Assembly: GCF_013868055.1 (NCBI RefSeq)
Contig: NZ_JACEOL010000065.1
Location: 1-41,771, forward strand
Length of the DNA stretch: 41,771 bases
From: Thermoactinomyces mirandus
GTDB taxonomy: Bacteria; Bacillota; Bacilli; Thermoactinomycetales; Thermoactinomycetaceae
Reading direction: 5' to 3'
This document shows, one piece after another, positions 1 through 5,817 of this stretch. Both the position numbers and the translations under genes were made by a program. The notes beneath the pieces are model-generated. The model was not told where the DNA came from and did not search any database. It saw only the letters and a program-made list of their open reading frames with translations. Positions within the stretch are counted from its first letter, which is position 1; the number at the start of each line of letters is the position of its first letter.

Positions 1-9
1 TGTTAAAAA

Positions 10-43
10 ACTGGCTTTTTCCTCTCGAAGAGAGGAAAAAGCC
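10..43 (-). terminator. Rho-independent terminator, minus strand
   Basis: A perfect 13-bp stem (13-25 pairs with 31-43, loop CGAAG) is followed on the minus strand by a run of T (bases 10 to 5). It would end any transcript coming from the small zinc-ribbon gene or act as an attenuator for a gene left of the window. No plus-strand T run follows it. Confidence 0.8.
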
Positions 44-387
44 TTGTGGTCCGGCTAATGAATAAATTGAATTTCCTTCATTTGTTTATCTCCCTGAAAT
101 ATACAACCCCAAGCCCTTTTCTTGTGAAAAAAGCCTGGGGTTTGTCATCAAGCTCTATTGGTTTTACCAGACCAATACTTGGACTTTGGAGAAAACATAC
201 CGGAAGATGGATTTTTTGAAACGTTGCTAGTATACAAATGAGGAAAGTCCAAACTGTATGCCACCTTCCTTTCCGGGACAGCAAAACATCATTGTGCTTG
301 TTCCCGTAGCATTGATATCCACTTCGTCTCAAAAACCAGCTTTTTTAAAAATCCCGTCTGCTCAAACCCCTTTATAATGATCACCTG
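44..387. other. Region without a supported gene; hairpins and a mini-ORF
   Basis: No reading frame here looks like a known protein. The minus strand carries three structures in series: an inverted repeat TATTGGT/ACCAATA (158-176), an imperfect G/C-rich hairpin at 107-140, and an 8-codon ORF (81 down to 55) with an AGGGAG ribosome binding site, directly before the terminator at 10-43. An 84-codon ORF (332 down to 78) spans these hairpins and has no recognisable content. The region may be an untranslated leader for a gene beyond the left edge, or decayed sequence. Confidence 0.4.
159..169. promoter_or_regulatory. TGGT-N3-ACCA palindrome, possible FadR-type GntR operator
   Basis: The 11-bp palindrome TGGTTTTACCA matches the TGGT-N3-ACCA pattern recognised by several FadR-subfamily GntR regulators. 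It sits inside the larger inverted repeat ATTGGT...ACCAAT, so it may simply be the loop of an RNA hairpin. No GntR gene is in the window. The call rests on the motif alone. Confidence 0.25.
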
Positions 388-570
388 TTATCGGCTATAC
401 GCCTTTTCCTGCTCAACCATTTTTTCCTGCCACCGGATAAATTCAAACACACTGCGACAGCTGTTGCAGTAATACTGGCGAACCAGCTGCGCTGTTCCAA
501 AAATGGAATAAAGCTCTACATCAACTGATTCACAAAACGGGCAATGCGGCACTGCATTTTGTTCTGACAT
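388..570 (-). CDS. Small PaaD-like zinc-ribbon protein
   Basis: A 60-residue protein with two CxxC knuckles (Cys10/Cys13 and Cys35/Cys38), the spacing of a four-cysteine zinc ribbon. The sequence around them (CPFC, then SIFGT, then YYCNSC and VFEFIRW) resembles the C-terminal zinc ribbon of PaaD, the accessory protein of the phenylacetyl-CoA epoxidase (PaaABCE); that family has the pattern CPxCGS...SEFGST...YxCxxCxxPFDYFK. Only the ribbon is present, without the MIP18-like N-terminal domain, and no other paa gene is in the window. I chose the ATG at 570 because GGGGTGG lies 6 nt upstream; a longer frame from a TTG at 585 would put that site inside the coding region. Function is inferred from family resemblance only: it may help metal or cluster handling for a monooxygenase elsewhere. 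Confidence 0.6.
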   Translation of the reverse strand: MSEQNAVPHCPFCESVDVELYSIFGTAQLVRQYYCNSCRSVFEFIRWQEKMVEQEKAYSR

Positions 571-638
571 CGCCATCCACCCCAATCAATTTTATTTTTG
601 ATATATTACGTTTTTATAAATATCGTTTGGTTAACATA

Positions 639-668
639 ATACTAATAGAAAGCTGTTTTCTCTGTCAA
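639..668 (-). promoter_or_regulatory. Sigma-A-type promoter for the zinc-ribbon gene
   Basis: On the minus strand a consensus -35 TTGACA (668-663) is followed after 18 nt by TAGTAT (644-639), about 70 nt before the start codon at 570. The -10 matches consensus at four of six bases. Confidence 0.5.
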
Positions 669-771
669 GAATAATTTGATATTTTACAAAATACGAACTT
701 TTATAAGTGAGTCCATTTTCTTATATAGTTGCTATTGTGCTTTCACCCCGAAAAAGATTTTACATTCTCAT

Positions 772-808
772 ATAAAAAGCCGTAAGATTCGAACAATCTT
801 ACAGCTTT
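772..808 (-). terminator. Terminator of the YrrT-type methyltransferase gene
   Basis: GTAAGATT (782-789) pairs with AATCTTAC (795-802); after a one-base mismatch AAAGC pairs with GCTTT. The minus strand then reads TTTTTAT. It lies about 160 nt after the methyltransferase stop. The 65-codon ORF at 743-940 runs through it and is not counted as a gene. Confidence 0.75.
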
Positions 809-969
809 AAACAGAATTCCATGTTCCGGTATATGGTTATCAAATCCAGACACGAAGCAAAGTAACAGACAAAATAGTTTCAGTATAAGCCGCTTGGAAG
901 CAAAAACTGATACATCAGGAAATGGAACATAGTTTTTCATTTATATTTTGTTGCAGTCTTCCACCGGAT

Positions 970-1635
970 TCAATTTTTTTGATTCTGTTCAGCTACGATC
1001 AGCCATACAAAACGGTTCAGCTGTTTAAATCGGACAGTAAACCCCGCTTGCTGAAATGCCTGTTCCAGCCGCCCCACCGTAGTGTAAAACTCCCGCTTCA
1101 AATCGGAGGCAAGCTCATGATAACCCCGCTCCTCCGCTTCCTGTTGCATTGCCAGTTTGGTTTGTTCATCACGAAATACCGTATCGGCAAAGACGATCTT
1201 CCCGCCAGGATTGAGACGCCTGGCCAAATCCTGAAGCGCTCGGTCTTTCATCTCATCTTTCAGATGGTGGAAGGCAAATGTACTCACAATGGCATCAACT
1301 GACGGAAGTCCGTCCGGTACATGCATAAAGTGACCATCATACAGTTTCAGATCCGGCAATTTGGCTTTTGCTTTTTCCCGCATGGCCGCTGAGGGTTCAA
1401 TGCCGATCACCCGGTAACCTGACTTTAGCAGCAAGCTTGTCAAATTGCCCGTTCCCACGCCGAACTCCATGACCACACTTCCTTTGGGGAGCGCAAGCGA
1501 ATCGGCCACCGCCTGCAAAATGCGGGGATACCCCTCAAACACTTCCCGGTATTCCTCATTGCCGCCGGCAACGGCTTCATCATAATCCTCAGCCCATTGA
1601 TCAAATAACTCATTAAAAAAAACTTCTTCAGACAT
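970..1635 (-). CDS. yrrT: YrrT-family class I SAM-dependent methyltransferase
   Basis: A 221-residue cytoplasmic protein with a Rossmann-fold methyltransferase core. Motif I (MEFGVGTGNLT) lies at about residues 55-65, the acidic end of the second strand (GIEPS) at 78-82, and motif IV-like FAFHHL at 120-125. The opening FDQWAEDYDEAVAG and the EFGVGTGNL signature are characteristic of YrrT of Bacillus subtilis, where the gene precedes mtnN-mccA-mccB and is thought to take part in recycling methionine to cysteine; its substrate is not established. Here it stands alone with its own terminator: no mtnN or mcc gene follows. GAGGAGG lies 7 nt before the ATG, so the start is secure. Length fits the family. 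Family identity is strong; the physiological role is inference. Confidence 0.85.
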   Translation of the reverse strand: MSEEVFFNELFDQWAEDYDEAVAGGNEEYREVFEGYPRILQAVADSLALPKGSVVMEFGVGTGNLTSLLLKSGYRVIGIEPSAAMREKAKAKLPDLKLYDGHFMHVPDGLPSVDAIVSTFAFHHLKDEMKDRALQDLARRLNPGGKIVFADTVFRDEQTKLAMQQEAEERGYHELASDLKREFYTTVGRLEQAFQQAGFTVRFKQLNRFVWLIVAEQNQKN

Positions 1636-1814
1636 ACTCTATGCCTCCTCGGTAAAAATCGTTAAATCCAATCAAATTAGTATAATTTAGTTCGATATTA
1701 ACAGGATTTACTGTTTCAAGCAATGAGAATATTTCCCGGTCATATCCATCGATTTACACCAAATTATTCATATGCGAAAAGAAAGGTTCCCCAGCAAGCC
1801 AAAATTTTGCAAAA

Positions 1815-1864
1815 AAAAGAGCCATCCCCCCTCACCTTTTGGTTAAGGTGAACAGAAATGGCTC
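1815..1864 (-). terminator. Terminator with long two-part stem
   Basis: GAGCCAT (1819-1825) pairs with ATGGCTC (1858-1864) and an inner stem TCACCTT/AAGGTGA (1832-1838/1845-1851) closes the loop. On the minus strand eight T residues follow (1818-1811). It terminates transcription of the small membrane-protein remnant just to the right. Confidence 0.75.
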
Positions 1865-1887
1865 AAATCTGGCTACTTGTGTAACTG

Positions 1888-2024
1888 TTAATAGCTGATC
1901 AGCGCCGCTATCAAAATCACGACAGCAATATTCAAACGGGAAGAAAAGACGGCCAAAAAAGCAAAAGCGGAATCGCTGCACCCAAATAATAGATAAAATT
2001 CAGGAAATATTGCCATTGATCCAT
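1888..2024 (-). pseudogene. Small membrane-protein remnant, apparent frameshift
   Basis: An ATG at 2024 has a good ribosome binding site (AAAGGGG, 8 nt upstream) and opens MDQWQYFLNFIYYLGAAI, a hydrophobic helix typical of the start of small integral membrane proteins. This frame stops after 30 codons (1932). The overlapping frame, open until 1888, encodes another hydrophobic stretch (LNIAVVILIAALIS). A single-base indel near 1960 would join the two segments into one membrane protein of about 45 residues. The start slightly resembles DUF350 proteins, but too little is left for an assignment. Its own terminator (1815-1864) suggests it was once a real gene. Either half may also be a genuine tiny protein. 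Confidence 0.35.
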
Positions 2025-2153
2025 TTCTGTATCCCCTTTCGATTCTGTTCACAATAAGTAGTTCAGCCACAGCAAACAGTTATAATGATTCTTGAAATTG
2101 GCAACCAAGGCATGATTTTTTATTTCTTTCCAAGAATACGAGTGTTAACGTCC

Positions 2154-2424
2154 TGTTGGATAATATATTTATTATCTCAGCTTGTCGACAAAGTATGAGA
2201 AAGCGATTTTCAGAAGCAAGTGATGTAGGTGCCGCTACAAGCATTCACTTCCAGGAAAAACGGGCGAAATTGTCTGAGCTTAAGAGAGTAAAGAGCCTGC
2301 CTGGATAGGAATGCTGAGCGCCATGAATGCTTCTTTTGCAAGGCAGAGACGGAACGGAGTCCTGAAATCGTCTTCCTCTATATGTTTTTTCTGGAGTCCG
2401 GGATAATAAATTTATTATCTAACA
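2154..2424. mobile_element. MITE-like element with palindromic terminal inverted repeats
   Basis: The 27 bases at 2154-2180 match the reverse complement of 2398-2424 at 23 positions; the pattern is TGTT(G/A)GATAATA(T/A)ATTT..., and most of each arm (GATAATA..TATTATC) is itself a palindrome, perfect at 2402-2419. As a result the ends are both inverted and direct repeats of each other. The 217 bases between encode nothing recognisable. The right part contains a core (2339-2400) that recurs near 28100. No clear target-site duplication is visible and no transposase is encoded, so mobility is inferred only from terminal repeats, small size and the repeated core. Confidence 0.4.
2339..2400 (+). repeat. 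Dispersed repeat core, copy 1
   Basis: About 62 bases beginning CAAGGCAGAGACGGAACGG match 28078-28140 at roughly four of five positions, with the same order of conserved blocks (GAGACGGAAC, GAGTCC, AAATC, TTCCT, ATGTTTTT, AGTC). No protein frame is shared, so this is a non-coding family, perhaps a structured RNA or a MITE part. Confidence 0.6.
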
Positions 2425-2464
2425 ACAGATAACAATGGTTAATAAACTTTTGCAAACTTATAAA

Positions 2465-2504
2465 ACATGGTCGCCGATTCAGGTATTTTCCAACACCGGC
2501 GACC
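2465..2504 (-). terminator. Terminator of the cmr operon
   Basis: GGTCGCCG (2469-2476) pairs with CGGCGACC (2497-2504). The minus strand continues ATGTTTTAT. The stem begins 10 nt after the cmr6 stop codon, marking the operon end. The loop is rather long (20 nt). Confidence 0.65.
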
Positions 2505-2513
2505 CTGTTTTCT

Positions 2514-3353
2514 TTATGGCTTTTTAAATCTTCCATAACCAACTGCCGTTTTGGCACCTGCACCCATCGTTTCCAGTGCTTCCTTCAGCCAATGCTCCAC
2601 TTGAACCAAATCTTCCTGATCCTGTAATCGCCGGGGAGCAATCGCAAACACAAACGTCTGCCCCTCATCCACCGCCAAAAAAGGAATGGGGTTGGGCGTT
2701 TCCCATTCGTGCGGATTTTTGGTTTTCCCCTGATAATAATTTGAATGATGCGGTGTCATGATATCCATCGCCAAACGAACATGCCGGGTTGGCAATGCAT
2801 CAAAAAAAATCACGCTGCCAGCACTTTTCTCCAATTCTTTCGGGCCAAAAATGCGAGTTATTGTTTTTTCATCTACCTTATTATAAGATTCCGCCCAAGC
2901 CCGCACCACACCTTTTACCGACGAACCCGGCAGAAAAGGCACTCCCAATGTAGGATGCCAGTTAACCCCGTTTTCCACCGGATGGGGGCGGCCCATCCCC
3001 GGAATAAAGCGGGAGGTGGTTTTCATATAAATCATTTTGCCGTGTCTTTGTTTGACTAGGCGCCTCATTCTATATACTGCATGCTCAATTATTTGTCTAT
3101 TTCCAACCCAATTATCAAATTTTTTTATCCATTCTTGCTTGTTTTCACCAAGTGTTATAGTTATTTTTTGGCTCTTCTCACACTCTTCCTCATCACATAT
3201 CTCTATCCACTGATCACAAAATTTTTCGTAGAAAAGTCCGGTATTTATTTGCCGTGACTTTTGCAAGTTTTGTGGAACTGAACATGAGTGGTATAAAAAT
3301 TTATTGTTCTCTTTTTCTTCTTCCTTTTTAGACTGACTATTATTCTTGGCCAT
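2514..3353 (-). CDS. cmr6: Type III-B CRISPR RAMP protein Cmr6
   Basis: A 279-residue Cas7-like RAMP subunit that caps the 3' end of the crRNA backbone in the Cmr effector complex. Family hallmarks are all present: GRPHPVENGVNWHPTLGVPFLPGSSVKGVVR (about residues 122-152; the PGSSVKG stretch is the glycine-rich RAMP loop), IFFDALP near 183, DIMTPHH near 198, and the C-terminal G-rich loop GAGAKTAVGYGRF. The N-terminal 20 residues are a lysine/glutamate-rich tail. It overlaps the end of cmr5 by 14 nt and is the last gene of the operon, followed by a terminator. Gene length is normal for Cmr6. Translation is probably coupled to cmr5. Confidence 0.93.
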   Translation of the reverse strand: MAKNNSQSKKEEEKENNKFLYHSCSVPQNLQKSRQINTGLFYEKFCDQWIEICDEEECEKSQKITITLGENKQEWIKKFDNWVGNRQIIEHAVYRMRRLVKQRHGKMIYMKTTSRFIPGMGRPHPVENGVNWHPTLGVPFLPGSSVKGVVRAWAESYNKVDEKTITRIFGPKELEKSAGSVIFFDALPTRHVRLAMDIMTPHHSNYYQGKTKNPHEWETPNPIPFLAVDEGQTFVFAIAPRRLQDQEDLVQVEHWLKEALETMGAGAKTAVGYGRFKKP

Positions 3354-3795
3354 CTTTTTCCCCCTTACTACCAGGCTCCGTCTTTTTCAATTCAGCAACA
3401 GCAATCTTTCGGTGCCATTCCAAAAAGGCCATCGTTTCCACTACAGCCCATTGATAATCTTTACGATCTTTCCTTACTAATGCCCGAAGCAAATCGTCCT
3501 CGCCCTTAAAACGAGATTTTTGATGTTCCTTACAAATCCATGAATTAATATGCTGATAAAGCCATTCATGCGGATCTTCTTTTTTCTTGTCCTTTGCCGC
3601 GGCCCGTAACTGTGCCAGGGCTTGCCCCAATCCATTGATGCGAATCGCTCCGGCTAAATTCACCACATAACCGGCATAATCATCACCTTTGTTTTCCCAC
3701 TTTTGATCTTTCTTTTTTTTCTCGACTTTCCCTTTTACTTCATCCACTGCCTTTAGTGAATAAGCCGCACGTTGTTGATCCAGTGTATTACTCAT
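3340..3795 (-). CDS. cmr5: Type III-B CRISPR small subunit Cmr5
   Basis: A 151-residue, mostly helical, lysine-rich protein. Cmr5 subunits stack along the crRNA-target duplex as the small (Cas11) subunits. The opening LDQQRAAYSLKAVDEVKG and the later YAGYVVNLAGAIRINGLGQALAQL are the conserved Cmr5 segments (short side chains and the 'NGLGQAL' helix). The ATG at 3795 is chosen because GGGTGG lies 6 nt upstream and because the family begins with 'xxLDQxRA'; an 18-residue longer frame is not family-like. The start overlaps the cmr4 stop by 8 nt. The insertion of charged residues between positions 27 and 37 is a small local oddity. Confidence 0.92.
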   Translation of the reverse strand: MSNTLDQQRAAYSLKAVDEVKGKVEKKKKDQKWENKGDDYAGYVVNLAGAIRINGLGQALAQLRAAAKDKKKEDPHEWLYQHINSWICKEHQKSRFKGEDDLLRALVRKDRKDYQWAVVETMAFLEWHRKIAVAELKKTEPGSKGEKDGQE

Positions 3796-4636
3796 CGGAA
3801 TCCACCCCCACAACCCGGGTAACCATCCAGCCCTGGCCAACAGTCTCATTTCCGCCTACTTGCAGGTAAACATTTTTGTTCAGATAAGCTAGCACCCTTT
3901 TTAAATCCTCGTCCTTGCCAAGTCTTGCGATAAAAAGTGTATAAAAAAGAGTATCGGGCGGGATCACTTCTTCTTGCCACAAACTTTTGCTTTTCTTTGT
4001 GTCGTTCTCCAATTCGTTGCGAAAGTTCACCGGCAATGCGTAGCGGGCAAAGTGGGCAAATTCCTCATCCGTAATAATTGAAAGCCGTTCAGGCAATTCC
4101 TCTTTCAAACAATCATGGTGAATCAATAATCCTGTAAAGGCAGCAAGTTGTTCGATTCGTTCTCGATCTGGTACCACTTCAAAGGTAAACTCTTCCAGAA
4201 AGATCGGCCCGTCTTTTGCTTGTGTTGCAGTAATCATTTTCTCTTCTGATAACCCGGGAAATTCCAGCGGAAGTGAGAGTCTGTTCCGGTCAGCATACCC
4301 AATCAGATGCAAATCCCGATACAACCGCTTGATCAAATACGGGCAAGTCACCCATCGATAATGCCCGGTAAAAGACCGGACAGGCAACAGCAACAAGCGG
4401 GCATCCGTCACGCCAAATACCCCGGCTTGATCCTCTTTTCCGAACAGATATTCTACGTCCTTTACTCCTTCCTCTTTATATTTATCCCTTAATGCCCCTT
4501 TTAGTCCCGATCCAGGAATCATGGGGTAATCCGTTGTCTGCTCCCGTGCTACCGGCAGATCAATGACGCCGTACACTTGTCCCGCTCCCGGATGAATGTG
4601 TGTTTCCGCCAACATGCCCATCATATAGCCTTTCAT
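3788..4636 (-). CDS. cmr4: Type III-B CRISPR backbone RAMP and target-RNA nuclease Cmr4
   Basis: A 282-residue Cas7-family backbone subunit; several copies line the crRNA and each cuts bound target RNA at 6-nt intervals. The N-terminal motif HIHPGAG...GVIDLPVARE is intact and puts an aspartate at residue 26, the same number as the catalytic Asp of Pyrococcus furiosus Cmr4, so target-RNA cleavage should be active. PGSGLKGALRD (about 41-51) is the glycine-rich RAMP loop, followed by FGVTDARLLLLPVRS, and the C-terminus has VGGNETVGQGW. GGGGGAG lies 7 nt before the ATG. The start overlaps the cmr3 stop by 4 nt (ATGA). Confidence 0.94.
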   Translation of the reverse strand: MKGYMMGMLAETHIHPGAGQVYGVIDLPVAREQTTDYPMIPGSGLKGALRDKYKEEGVKDVEYLFGKEDQAGVFGVTDARLLLLPVRSFTGHYRWVTCPYLIKRLYRDLHLIGYADRNRLSLPLEFPGLSEEKMITATQAKDGPIFLEEFTFEVVPDRERIEQLAAFTGLLIHHDCLKEELPERLSIITDEEFAHFARYALPVNFRNELENDTKKSKSLWQEEVIPPDTLFYTLFIARLGKDEDLKRVLAYLNKNVYLQVGGNETVGQGWMVTRVVGVDSDE

Positions 4637-5817
4637 TTTTGTTCTCCCCCTTGTTTCCAGGTTCCAATCACGATTTGTCCCATGCCATAAGCCTCAAGTT
4701 CCCCGGTCAACGTTCCATGAAGTGTTGCTAACTCAGGCAACTCATCCATAGACGCCTCATAAAACCAGGTGCTGCCAACCGGCAAAAAAGACTGCAACGT
4801 CCGCGGCCACCTTGCTACTACATTCCACCCGCCAATCTGAATCGCTTTTCCGACACTGGCTGAAATGTAGCGCACAGATTTTAAGGTCTCCTGAATCTTT
4901 GGCGGCCCTTCCAGCACTGCTTTTTTCATATCAGGATATCTGGCCGGCGTGAGTAAAGAAACCGTAAACCGCAGTTTCCCATCCTGAGCCACAAATTGTT
5001 CTGCAGCAGGCATCTTTGGAAAATCTGTATTTTGTCCTGCTTCTTCTACCATCACTTCAGCAAACCGGCCTTCTCCTCCCAAAGGATTCATGATTTTTCC
5101 CAGAGGCTGCCAATCCTGATCCAACCCGGCAACCTCAACCACCACTTCTACATCCTGCTCCGGACGGGTATGCGTGATAGTGTAAAGATGATGATCCATT
5201 GCCGTCCTCTTATCATTCCTTTTAATCCCTACACGCCGCTCCGGTTTCCATTTATCTCCGGGAATCAAAAGTGACTGAGGATCAGGGACTTCCTCGTTTA
5301 ATACAGCTTCCATTCCTTCGCCATTCAGCCAGCCTGCGATTAACTTGCTGTCAGGAATCTTCTTCTCGGGTTTAAGATATTGCAACTCTTCCCCCAAATC
5401 ACTCGTGTAGCGGGTTGTAGTTGGTTTTAGACGAGTCAATTCCCAGCATTTCTCTTTCTCTTTTTTTCTCCCTATAAGCAAGAGCGGAGCAGGAAAATAT
5501 CTTTTGCCGTCCACTTGCAGATAAGGGCCCGACAATCGCAAGCAGCCCAGATCATCCGGTTCAGACCATTTTTTTCGTAATTCTTCTGCGGAACGTCCTT
5601 TTGTTTCCACCCTGCCCAATTCTTCCGGCCATCTCTTCCCGGGAACCCATTCTTTGATATGGTAAGCAAGTGCGGCCCGGATTGCACCCTGCAAGGTGAA
5701 AATCGAGGGTGGAAATACGCCTTGCGGTGTCACTCCGGGTTCCTCCGCATGAAATGGGGTTCCATCCCGGAAAAAAAACGTATCCAACGCACGAAATCTG
5801 AAGAGCCATTTACTCAT
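4633..5817 (-). CDS. cmr3: Type III-B CRISPR RAMP protein Cmr3
   Basis: A 394-residue Cas5-like RAMP subunit that, with Cas10, binds the 5' tag of the crRNA and forms the foot of the complex. The family start motif FRALDTFFFRDGTPF is at residues 7-21, and PSIFTLQGAIRAAL follows as the conserved helix. The C-terminus has the pattern SLLTP, GGWNV, PVGSTWFYEA and AYGMGQIVIGTW. I start at the ATG at 5817, which overlaps the cas10 stop by 8 nt and has GGGG upstream; the 19 extra residues of the longer frame are not family-like. A divergent relative of the C-terminal third of this protein is at the right edge of the window. Confidence 0.93.
   Translation of the reverse strand: MSKWLFRFRALDTFFFRDGTPFHAEEPGVTPQGVFPPSIFTLQGAIRAALAYHIKEWVPGKRWPEELGRVETKGRSAEELRKKWSEPDDLGCLRLSGPYLQVDGKRYFPAPLLLIGRKKEKEKCWELTRLKPTTTRYTSDLGEELQYLKPEKKIPDSKLIAGWLNGEGMEAVLNEEVPDPQSLLIPGDKWKPERRVGIKRNDKRTAMDHHLYTITHTRPEQDVEVVVEVAGLDQDWQPLGKIMNPLGGEGRFAEVMVEEAGQNTDFPKMPAAEQFVAQDGKLRFTVSLLTPARYPDMKKAVLEGPPKIQETLKSVRYISASVGKAIQIGGWNVVARWPRTLQSFLPVGSTWFYEASMDELPELATLHGTLTGELEAYGMGQIVIGTWKQGGEQK

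Noticed and set aside
78..332. 84-codon minus-strand ORF
   Set aside because: It spans two hairpins, has no ribosome binding site I trust and no family resemblance.
743..940. 65-codon minus-strand ORF
   Set aside because: It runs through the terminator at 772-808, has no recognisable domain and overlaps the far 3' region of the methyltransferase gene.
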